Positions 13,801 through 25,800 of a DNA stretch of 64,000 bases are shown here, in pieces. Position 1 is the first letter of the stretch. Each line of letters begins with the position of its first letter. Below the pieces are notes generated by a model. That model worked only from the letters and a program-made list of their open reading frames with translations. It was not told the DNA's origin and made no database searches. A program made the position numbers and the translations under genes. The stretch is from positions 75,863,843 through 75,927,842 of the forward strand of contig CM076260.1 in the NCBI GenBank assembly GCA_038380795.1, read 5' to 3'. Source of the DNA: Pyrocephalus nanus. Its lineage: Eukaryota > Chordata > Aves > Passeriformes > Tyrannidae.

Positions 13801-16800
13801 TTTAACGTTTTCTTACTATTATACAGTATTATTTAATCTTTGTTTACTCGTATCTCTAATGACTTTGTAACTAAGAGAAGGAAGGCAGAAAGCCACTGTA
13901 CTGCTAGTGAAGAGGTCTTTCAGTCATTTCATGTCATGTTCATGTACCTGGAAGGGTAAGAAAGGAAGTAACTTAATGATGTGTATTAAATTGCAGTTTT
14001 AACGGCCTCCAGCAGTAGAGATGTATTAGTTCAGTAGGTGGCAGTCTCCTTCTGAGCTGATATTCCACAACTATTCTCCCTTTGTCTCCCAGATCATACT
14101 AAGCAGTCAAAAATACTTTTTTTTTAATATAAATTATTTGCTAAATGATACAAAGGATGCCCAAATAACTCAGAACCTCTTGCAAAAAGTATTACAAGAA
14201 ACCTCTTTAACTTGGAGCCTCTAAATAAATTCCAATTTGCATAGCTATGTTTAATCTGTTTTATCAGTCTTTTTTTCAGTTGTTTGAAGGGTTTTGAGGG
14301 GAGGGTGGGAACTGTGGTTCAACCACACCTATTTTGTAGTAGCGATGTAAAGGCAAAAATCAGAGATGTTTTCAAGTAAGAATGACACTGCAATGTAGCA
14401 ATCTCCATACCGCCAATTCCAAAGGGGAGGATATGTATAAAAAGGATGTTATTTATACAGGTATTTATACATACCTGGTTTTGTTTTAATATTAATTAAT
14501 AGGATTCTGTTTGAAAATTAATTAACAGGATGTTTCTTTCTCATTTAGACAGCTGAACAAACTGGTAGATATCTCGGTGCGTGAGTGTGCAGTGAGCCAT
14601 GCTGGTCAGACAGAGGAAATCAGCAGAACGTGTGCCAGTATCCTTTTTTTGCTACATTGCATGATACCACAAGTAAAGTACATATTTTAGCATTCCAAGT
14701 GTTCACTTCAATGAATGATACTTGTATCCTTTTATTAAAAAAATATTAAAAGTGTAGTGTATATTTAGAAGTTTAATGCAATAGTCACAGAGTTAAAAAG
14801 TAGATGCCTACAGTTTTTGACAGGAAATGCAAATTGTGGATAAAAATACAAGTATTGTCATAGATTGCTACTGTGACTGCAATTTCATAAGGCTTCAGCA
14901 ATGGGGTTTTTTTTAAAATTTAACCCTAGAATAGATAACTCCATAAAAGTACAACTGATATGTTCTGTAGACACCAGAGGTTTCTGATATATAACAAATA
15001 ATGCGTTCAGTATTCTGTGTGTTGTGGCAATGTTACAGAAATACAGAGAAGGTATTATTTGTTCATTTGAAAGGACTGGTTAGAGTTCCTGTCAGTATAG
15101 AAATTAATCCATTTTAGGATTTGAAAAGTTAAGCTATTTTATAAATCTGTAAGCCATGTCCATACCACAAATCAAAATAAAATTTGCTGTAACTGAGCAG
15201 TAGTACCTCTTAGCCTAAGCAAGTGTAATCTATTTCTGTTTGCTTTATTCAAAACCAAACCCTAATTCTAATTTCTGAAAAAGGAAGTTCAGATCTGAGA
15301 TAAGTTTCTTTTTCTTAACGTGACATTTCAGATATGAGGCATATAAACCTATCAAAAAATCTGCTGTCGTCTTGGGAGACAGTAATAGATATTGCTTCTC
15401 AAGTTCAGAATCTGGAAACACTTAATGTCAGGTATAAATATTCATGTTTGTGTTTCTCTGCCTTTGGGACAGGGACAAAAAACAAGAGACTCAGGGTTTA
15501 GCTTTCTAAAGGTAACAGGATACCTCAAGACTCATTTTAATGGGAGATAGGTTTTTCAATACTTTTGGGGTTTTTTAACTCTTTTTCTTAAACAACTGTT
15601 TTGTGCTATATATTTGTACACATCCCTTTTCAAGGAAAGACTAGAACTCTAAGAGTTTAGCATCTATGTAAAACTAAGTTCTGGAGAAGTGTTTGGGACA
15701 GATGAATGCTGACTGGAGTTTTGTAAAATTAGAAAAACAGAATATAGATTTCAGCTATTGAACAGGACTTAAGGCACTTAACATGTTCCACATAAGAGAT
15801 TGCATCATTTTTATGCCAATTGGCTTGTTGGTTTGGGATTGTAGATTTAGGCAGTTAGACTGAAGGTAAAAAACAATTACTCAAAGTACTTTTACAGACA
15901 AGAAGAAGCAGAGAGTATAGAAATGTAAGTTTGCAGTGTCATAAGATGCCTTTACACGCTTTTGCAACATCTAAGACAATTAATTCTATGGATTTTAAAG
16001 CTCAGTTTCCCCCAAGGCAGAACTGACTTAACCTGCAGGAGTTTGAAGCTTGCCTGAGAAAGCTCCAGTAACATATCCTTACCTCTTTTAAAACTTCTCG
16101 CTCAGTGTTTTTTAATCAGGTTTAGCATTAGCTGTCTGTTTGCCTTCTGGGTTTGCAAACCTGTTTGGGTTTTTTTTAATGAGAATTTTTTGAAATTTTT
16201 TTCTGGATAGAAAAACTGTGAAGTAAATATATTTTAATTTTCTTTAAAGTCTTACTGCTTTATATCTATTTTTTATTATTGTTCATATATTCTGACTGCC
16301 CAGGCAAGTGTCCTGACACTAAACTGAAATATCAGTAATGCTTTAACCAAATGTTAAGTATCCCAAACCCCAGCCCATTTCTGTCCTAAAATGATGCTGA
16401 TAAGAACTGTGGATCATGGTGATAGATCTAGGGGAAAATCTCTCGTACAGTGATAACACTGGAAAAGGAGGGAGGATGTTGTTAAATAAAGCTGCAATTC
16501 TATCAAAAAAAGAAAGAATTCCCAACATAATTTCAAAATAAAGAACATTTCTAGCACACACCTATGCACCATAACTGGCACATGCCAGGAAAATCTTCTG
16601 GCATGAACTAACACAATGGATTAAAGTCTGTAAATAGATAGTAGCCTAAACCACTGGGGGTTTTAATGTATTTTTATAGTTAATATTGCAAAAATGTATT
16701 TTTTTAAATAGTTGTAGGTGTTCCATTTTCTTTGCCATTTAGCACTGAACAGCTGTTTGCAACCTGGGTGCTATTTGTAAATCTAACTTTACCTAGAGCA

Positions 16801-19800
16801 TATCATGATTTATTGTTATCAGCATGTGTGAGAATACAGAGAATTTATTTTAATTCCCCCAGAATTTTTTTTTTCAGTTTTTCATTGTTGAGAAGTGCAG
16901 ATTAGACTGAATGGTTTTCATAAGTTATTTGTGAAAAAAATAGGAAACAAAATGAGATTGATGCTGGAATCTGATGCTTACAACTACAAACTGACACAGT
17001 CTCAATTAGTTTTTTATTGTTTTGACCTTCTGTTTGTTTAAAAAAGAAAGACCCTTAGAAGGTAAGTCTGCAACTGATTTTTTTTTTTGTACATGGAATG
17101 TTGGAAGAAGAATAAAAGTGATTAACCATCCACCAGCTCTCTATGTGGAAATGTAACCCATAAGTAAGCATGAACTACACTGAGAGATTTTTATGGGAAC
17201 AGGCAGGTAGATTAGGTAAGAAATAAAAACTGCTGTTTAGGGGTGAGTGATGAAAAATTATTTGAAGTCTGCAGATCTGAGAATCTTTTTATCTTTTTTT
17301 TTTTTTTTTTTTTTTTTTGTAGTGATACTTTGCTGTTGAGAGTGGATTTTACATACTTCTGTTTTACTGGCATCTGGATAGTCATGTATTTTTCGTTGAC
17401 ACTAAGGCATTTGATCCCAAAAATCTGACTTGGTTTCATTTAATATTAATGAAAAACATCGTTTTCATGTTCAAAACTTAGGGAAAGAGAAGGAGACCAC
17501 AGATGAACAAATCTGCATTCCTGAAGGAGAAAAGTAAATTAGGAAAGAGTATGGTTGAATATAGCTAGAAGTATATTTTATTATATTTAAAAATTATGAC
17601 ATCTTGGCAGTGATTTTTTAAATTCTTTTGGTGTAAACTGTTTTTCTCTTTATATGTAATTCCAAACTAGTAAGTTAAATAAATGCAATTATTCTTTATG
17701 CAAATAATTATTCTTTTTATACAGTGAAAACAAAATGAAATTTCCATCTACAGCAACTTCTATATCCAGTGCATTTTCAAATTTGAAGATTCTGGCACTT
17801 AATCAAACTGAAATAACGTGGACAGAGGTAATAACCTTTCCTGGGTTTGTTTTTATTTATTATCATTAGGTTTTGAGGCCAGGAAAGCACAGTAAACATT
17901 TAAGCACTATATTATTCTACTGAAATGCAATCATCCTTAGAAAAGATGCTATGGGGTAATTGTACAAGTTATGTAGTTAGTTACAGACAATCTGTAAATT
18001 GCCAAGTCAAGATAAAGCAGTTGGAGTATAATTGTCAAAATGAAAACTTTTGGTTCCTTGTAGTTGTTGAAGGTTTATCATTATTTTATACATGCAATAG
18101 AACAAAGGCAAATGGAAAGAGAATACATCAATATGACAAGAAATACTTGTTCTGGCATCACTATGCATCAACAGGAGATTGGCTTGGTATCTTTGCACAT
18201 ACTGATGTTTCTTGAAATACCTGATGCCTGATTGTGTGCAACACAGAGCACAGAATAAACAAAGATCTGCCTTTTAGGTGCTGAAACATGCAAACATTTA
18301 AATGGCTCTCCTCTGATATGATGTCTTACTAAGAATGAAGTTTGGTTGTCAAATATGTTAGTAGTGGGCCTTCTTCAGAGATGGGGCTTAGGAATTGCAT
18401 TATTTGGACTATTATTTGGATTTCTCAGGGGCAGATGTTATACTACTGCACTGTAAAATGACATGGATTTTCATATTTTGGCTGCCAGTCACTATCCAGT
18501 AAAAGTGGGATTTGAGTAGAAAGAAGCTTCTTCATTCTCCTGTCTTGCAGCAGGGCTTGAAGACGATCCCTGCTATATTTTTGTTTAGTGTCCATTCACT
18601 GAGCTCTTAAACCATCCACGAGGTTTATGGTAGGACAGTTGATAATCCTTCCATAACTGCGGCAGTAGGAATGGTGAAGTGAATGGAAGAACTAAGTGGC
18701 TACAAAGACTTGAAATGTCATCTAGTGCTCACCAGAGTGAATCTGTGCATTGTGCTGTTTAAAATGTTGGCAGCTGCCAGCAGCTTTCCTCCATCCCGGG
18801 GTGACCAAAAGGCTGGTTGGAGCCATTGCTGCAGGCAGATTAGACTTCTCTAGGGATAACTAAATTTCAGAGAGAAGCCCCAGGTTAGTCAGAGCAATTT
18901 AAAATTATGTAGGTTTTGCAATTGTTGTTGAAACTCTGCTCTGGCTGATGATTCATCACTGCTGTAAAGATATTTTTTAGCTCAGAAAACTTTTTTATAA
19001 ATCTGGAATTTGTTCCAATTCATTCCCTTACAAGCTGGGAGACATAAGCCTGTGCCTAAAAGTGCTGTTTCAGGGTAGTCAAACAAAAGGGAAAAAATAA
19101 AGGGACCTACCTGACATCAGTACTCTGTGAACAAACCACTTGAAAATGTTAGTGCTTAGGCTCTAAGGAGAGTTCCATGAAAGGTCAACTTTTAAATAGA
19201 AAATAATAATGAATATAATCCAGGAAAAAGAGAAGATATACACTGATTGTCAATGTGAATACAAGCAAAGTCTAAAAGTCCTAGAAATGTTTTAATTCGA
19301 GCTAAAACAATTTAATGGTGAACAGCATTTCCAAATAGCTTACTGTCATATGTAAGAATATATGGCATTGTCCTTAAAAGAGAAGATTTATTTTTGGAAT
19401 TTTTTATCTGTTCCTTTGTTTTGAAATATTTTTTACAGTAGAGGGACATGCTTAACTGTTATGCAGTTATACATAGCTCCACATTTACATGTCTTGAACA
19501 TCAGTTTTCAAAAAAGTTCTTTCATTATTGTGTTATTTGTATATATCTACATACATCTGAGATTTCTATTAGTATACCAGTAAAAGAGCTTATTACTGTA
19601 TAATTCATTGATTGTTCAAAACATAATATATAACCTTGAAGAGGGAAAAATGTCCTGTAAAATATCCTAAAGTTTACAACCATTGACTTAGAAGTGGAAT
19701 TCATGCATTTGAGTGTAAAGAATTCATATTTATGGTTCTAAACCTTTTTTTCTAATTCAAATCATGTTACATTTGTTATTCAGTTTTCCAACTAAGGTCT

Positions 19801-22800
19801 CACATTCATAATATAATCTACTATTATACAGGGTAAAAGAAAAATCTGTGTTAGAACAGAAGTGCAGGATCATGTTTCTGACACTAGCAAGTAGCAGGTA
19901 GTTGGGAAAAATTCTAGGCAAAGGGTAAGCATATGGTAAGAGCTTCTTGTAATCTGGAATTGTGTGTCTTTGTGAGCTTGAGACTGTATATCTCTATTTA
20001 ATTAAACTTTGTGGATTTTTTGTTTCATGATTTATCTAACTGTATTAAGAACCCATTTGAAAATGTTGCTGTCCACATCTTTTAACATTCAGTTTAACCC
20101 TTTCTGGTTTTTTATATTGCTGCCTAAAAAATCCATTTAATAAGTCCCAATATTTTATATGGCAGTAACTGAGAACAGCTATTCTCTGTTTCATAGCTTT
20201 GATTCTTTTTTAGCTTAATTGTACCTTTCCCATTTATATTATTTGCTTCCTGGGATAAAGAGACTAAAAATGCAGGAGCACCATGGACTTTGAGACACTT
20301 GTTTTCTGTCATCTTTATTTCTTTTGTAATAGGTCTTGCATTTCCATTTTTCTGGTTTTGATCAATGGCTACTCCACTGGCTATTTGTTACAGCCTCCCT
20401 ACCAGCTTTCCACAATAAGCCTCCAGTCTTTCCTGACCGTTAATTCAGTGTCAGATCTGTGAACTTTTGTTTCCGTGGAAGCTCTAAACTGGGCAATTTG
20501 AGTTTTTTAAAATTGTGATGTGACTAGTCATTTGGTTTTGGCAATTTTCTAATCATTTGGTCAATCTACTGAAAAATCTTCTCTTACTTCAGTTTTATGC
20601 AGTTTTTATATTCCATCCATCCATCACAACACAGGACTGTTGTGGAGGAATCCCCCAAAGGTTCTCTGTTGCTGAACGTGCATCTCATTTCTCTTGACTA
20701 TGCAGGTTTCTTATCATGCTTCTTTACCACTAGTAGATAACTATTTTGGTATGTCTTGTTGACATGGAGAAACACTATCCACATTAGAGAGATAAAATAT
20801 TGGTGTTTCCTGCTCTTGCTTTGGAGCAGGAAAAGTTGTTATATCCGACTCTGTAAGTTTTTGTGTGTTGCAGCTATGGCAGCAGGATGATGTTTCATAT
20901 TTTTGCATGTGAAGCAGTTGAGCCCCAAATCCTGTGCTGCCTCTTGAAGAGATCTCAGTGTTAACACTTTGTGTTGTATATATAATGAGACAGTTATATA
21001 TACATCCAGCTGTATGACTACATACAGCAGTAATGGCCAAGGACAGTGGACATTTGTAGGAGAATGGGTTAACTATGAACATAAAAAATTGAATTGGATT
21101 GTCTGGACCTCTCAACTTCACTTCTTGTAACCTTTGTAACCTCCTGTAAGCTTTAGGTGATTGTGCACTGTGCATCTGTATGTCTGTGTTCTTGCATCTC
21201 AGAAACTCTCAATCTGCTAGTCAGTTACAGTCACATTTTGAAAAGAGGTGGGGGGATTAAAAATAATGGATTACCTACAACTTCGCAGCAAATAGGAATG
21301 TAGATGGATAAAAGAGCCCCTGTAAGTTTCTTAATCAAGGGAGGAGCAGCAGGATGAGCTCACACTTAATTTGACTCTGGAGAATACACACCAGAAGAAA
21401 CACACTGAAAAGAATAATTTGCCACATGCAGGCACAAATCTGTAGAAAAGCAGTCAGTGCCAGTGCTTATGGAATTCCATGTCCTAAAACTGAAAAATTT
21501 TTGACACTTTTACAATTGCATACAAGACCCTGTTTTATGCCATATGCAGAGTTTGTACTGCCATTTCCTCACCTTGTCATAGGGAAAACCTGGTCACTGC
21601 AGCCCACTGAATGAAATTCACTCGGTCTCCAGGTCACACAGTCTCAGCTGCAAGGGCAGCCTCAAGCCTGGGACTGTAAGTCCTGTGACTGCAGAAACCT
21701 TTTGATGTTATCTATGTTAATGTGCCCAGGCGCTGGAGAGCCATGTGGACAAAAGGGAAGACTAGGAAATCTTTAATAATTGTTTCTGTGGTTTTGGGAG
21801 CTACAGCTTGTTTTGATCATGTTGAGAGCAAATTTGCATAAAATACAGTTTCTGGAATATTTTTTCCCAATTTTTGTTATATTAAATAAAGTTTTGCTCT
21901 TAGGTTCTTCTTTGTGCTCAAGGATGGCCAGCACTTGAAGAGTTGTACCTTTCTTGTAATAATATTACAGTTTTGGAAAGGTGAGTAACATAAGTCAGTC
22001 AATCATCGGTGAGTGATGTACCACAAAGTTACGTAGTACATAAAGTTACATTCCTGTAACACATCACTGTGACATAACTGTAAAATAATTGATGCAAACT
22101 TCATGTGATGTACTTCAAAACATTTATAAATGTACACAATTATGTGCATGTAACTGTATACTTAGGAAACTAGTGTTTTCATTAGTTGATAACTTTAAAT
22201 GTTCTGTGTTTCTGTTTGTTTGGGGTTTTTTTTCCAATGTTTCAGGCCTGATAATGTCCTGAAGACCCTGAAGTTGTTAGACCTTTCAGATAACCAGTTA
22301 CTGGATGGAAATCAACTGCATCTAATAGCACACCTCCCCAGGTAGCTGTAAACAAATTTGCTGGAAATTCTTTGTCCAGGATATTCATCTCCATAGTCTT
22401 TGCTGACTGAAATACGATAGTATTGATGTTGCATGAAAGACTTATGAGATTTTGAAGTAGTGGCATTTTGCCCTCTTGAGGAGAGTAACTGCATTATTTA
22501 GTTGAGCTATTTTAATATAATCCTCCTTTTGTTGCACAGTAACACATTTTAAAGCTGTGTGTTATTAGGTTTTCATTTTATACTTATTAAACAAAGGTAT
22601 TTTACCACATTTTGCTACTTTGCAGAATTAGCATCTTTCACTGAACACAAAAATGGCATCCATGATTGTAAATAGCCACAAGTGATTTAAATCACACATT
22701 TTAAATCCAGGAGCCATTCTGAAAGCTTGAAATTGTTGCACCTACTCTGAGAAAATTTTATTCCCTGAACACTGCTGAAGTCTGGGAACTGTCTGTGAGG

Positions 22801-25800
22801 CTGCTGTTCATTTGTCAGTGATTATGTACCACGTCAAAAGTCGTAGGCCTTTATTAAAAAGAAAAAAATTGGGTAGTATTTCTTTACAAAAAAGCTTCCT
22901 GTGCCACATACAGTGATCACTGTATCTATTAAATTTCAGATTAGAACAGCTAATACTTAGAAACACTGGCATATCTTCTATACACTTTCCTGATGCTGGA
23001 TTTGGTATGTAAAAGAAGTAATTTATTTATAGTTTTATAATTCAGTTTATTTAAAGTTTTCACTGTTGTCTTGTAATTTACTCTTTTTCCTAGGATGCAA
23101 GACTAAAATGTTTCCTTCACTAAAACGCCTTGCAATAAATGACAATAAAATATCACAGGTAAGTTACATTGTGGTAGTTTCTCATTTTGTAAATACACGT
23201 ATCTTTGTTTAAAAATAACTTGCAGTTCACTTTTTAAACTTTTGTCTGATTGTAAGTTTCTGAGATAACTACTGAATACTTTGATCAACACAGAGGCATA
23301 ATTTAAAAGTGTAAAAACATTTCTTAACGTGTCAGTTTAACATGTTTATAATAGCTAGCCATATCCCTCTGCTACCTCATAATTCTAATGATCTGAATTC
23401 TGACTTGCTTCTTGTTTTAATTAAATGTAGTCAAATTTTCTCCTCAGGTGAATGAACAGAATACACGTACTTGGTTCTGATGATCAAAAGAATATTTTCA
23501 GTCATGTTTATTGTACAGGAAAAGTCAGCATTACCATGCATTATTCTGAAATAAAGTTATGTTTTATGTTTCCTCAAAAGACCGTTCCCTTCCATTTCAG
23601 TGGTCGTCTATCAATGAGCTTGATAAACTGCCAAGTTTGCGGTCCCTGCAGTGTAACAATAACCCTCTCATGGACACAGAGAAGAACCCAGAGACCCTGA
23701 TACAGCTAATTATTGCCAAGATAAGTCAGCTGGAGGTTTTGAACAACTGTGAGGTATGTGATATTTCAACAAATTGCATGAGTCTGGGGAAAAACATTAA
23801 TTCACTGCCCGTGGAAGTGTCTTCAGTTTCCTTTAAGGTTATTGATTTTTTGCATGCAGGAAAAGTAAAATGCCAACTAGTCCATCACCCACATTAGTGG
23901 GGCAGTTGGTAGGGCTACAAGGCCAAGCCCTCTCTGTGAATGTTGCTACCTCAGTGGGGACTAGGATAAGGTGGGTCAATGGTGGTTTTTTTCAAGTGCC
24001 TGTGTTGTGCTGAAGGACTGTTAACAAAAACTATATTCTTAAAAAAAAAAAAAGGCACTGTTTCAAGTGACAGTAATACCAACACTTGCTTTCCACAGTA
24101 GGAAAATATCATTACCTTAACCAAATCAAACTTTCAGCAAATGTTTATCATGAACAAGAGCAGAAGCAGTGTCTAACCCACAGCTACAAAAAGCATCCTT
24201 GTGTCATCATATACAGCAAGATCTTTGCTCAGATGTTCATTTATGGCTCAGGCAGTGCACAGACTTAAGAGGCTGTAGGATTCTTAATGGCTCTAAAATG
24301 TACTGAGTATATGGATCACTCAGTATTTGGAGATATGGTTTGTAAGATTCTTGGTATTTTTAAACACACTGAATACCAAGTAATACCAAGGAGTCGGTGT
24401 CATTAATTTGATTTTATTCTCTGGAAAGTCAATACAGTTACATTATGTACCTTTTCTGTGTCAGTACAGATCCTTCCTGCTGAAAGAAGAGGAGCAGAGC
24501 TTGATTATCGCAAAATATTTGGAAATGACTGGTTAAAAGCTGGTGGGCATTGGGACCCAGAGAAAAACAAACCAAGTGAAGAATTTCTTGCTGCCCATCC
24601 CAGATACCCATCACTCTGTCTTAGTGAGTACAAGTGCGGTAAAGTAGCATTTCCTCAATTCTGGCACTGTGGCAGCACCAGTTTGGTCTGTCTTCAACTT
24701 CTCTGCCCCTTGATGTTTTTTCCATGTGCTGCTACAGCCTTAGGAAAGCCCACGCATTGGCAGGCCTGTGTGTGAGTGGCTTTTGCTCCGGTGGGGGAGC
24801 TGCACAGCACTGCACCCTTCAGGGCACTGTGCCTCAGGAGCTTGGGCTCACTGCCTCAGAGATCCCAGTTCCCAATTCCCAAATCTGCCCCATCCCTGTT
24901 GGTGAGCAGGCAGTAGCTCTCTTCACTTCGGGCTTTTCCAAAGTGGGGATGTTAAAGCAGCACCTCCATGTCCCAAATGCTCTGGCAGGTGATCAAAGGT
25001 CATGTCTGCATCACTACTTGCTGCAGGAGCCCAACACTTCCTGTGCTGAGGGAATTGAGGCAGCAGGCTCATGCCTGATCCTACACCACAGTGCTCTTAA
25101 GTCTTCAAGGGTTCATGTCTATGTGCACTTTCCTTCACACAGAGTATGGTGCACCTGAAGAAGGAGAACTGAAGGGACGACAACCTTTGACTTTGAAAAA
25201 TCAGCTTCTGAGTAAGAGGCCAGAAATGGCCAAAACTGTTCTTTCTGCATTTAGAATATTTTATAAGCTTAGTGTTTCCTGGGTGCACATGGAGGACAAA
25301 AGGTTCAAAAACCTTTGAGATGTCACTGAGTTCCAGTTTGTATTTCTGCTTTCCTGAACTGTATCAGTGAGTTTGACTAGATCCCTGCTTTTGTGTACTC
25401 TCTATTTCCCCTTCAACCCAAGCCAAATGATTTTATTAATTATGACAATAGAGAATAGAGGTAATTGATACTCCATTCTGATATGTGAATGGCTTCTATA
25501 CAGAAGACATCTAAGGTTTTAACCTCAGCCACACTGTTTTCTGGTATTGTCTTCTTTATAACTTGTTAACTTTAGAACAGACAAGAAAAATATGGGTAGC
25601 TTTGGTATTTGGGGCTGTCAACATACTTAATCTAGGTTATAGACTAGCAAAGTCATGTAGCTGTGTTTCCCAGATGACAGAAGAACAGAACCTTTTTCCA
25701 CTCCATGGGCAAAACAGTATTTCAAGGCATTATATTCTAAGGCATTTAGGTGGAAAACTAAATAGAACAAGGAATCTAGTTGGCTATATGTAATATAAAC

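Larger units (their letters stand above)
21981..24469 (+). other. TBCE introns 7-11
   Basis: Five short introns (21981-22245, 22342-22939, 23005-23093, 23159-23600, 23754-24469). The 89-bp intron at 23005-23093 is near the lower size limit for vertebrates. No extra gene or repeat was recognised. Confidence 0.6.

Noticed and set aside
20741..21175. A 144-residue - strand frame in TBCE intron 6
   Set aside because: No family likeness, ordinary intronic composition, and no splice or poly(A) context.
24458..25158. Two overlapping + strand frames extending TBCE exon 12 into its intron
   Set aside because: The real exon ends at 24623 (A|GTGAGT). The reading beyond it departs from the TBCE family, and exon 13 resumes it at 25143.
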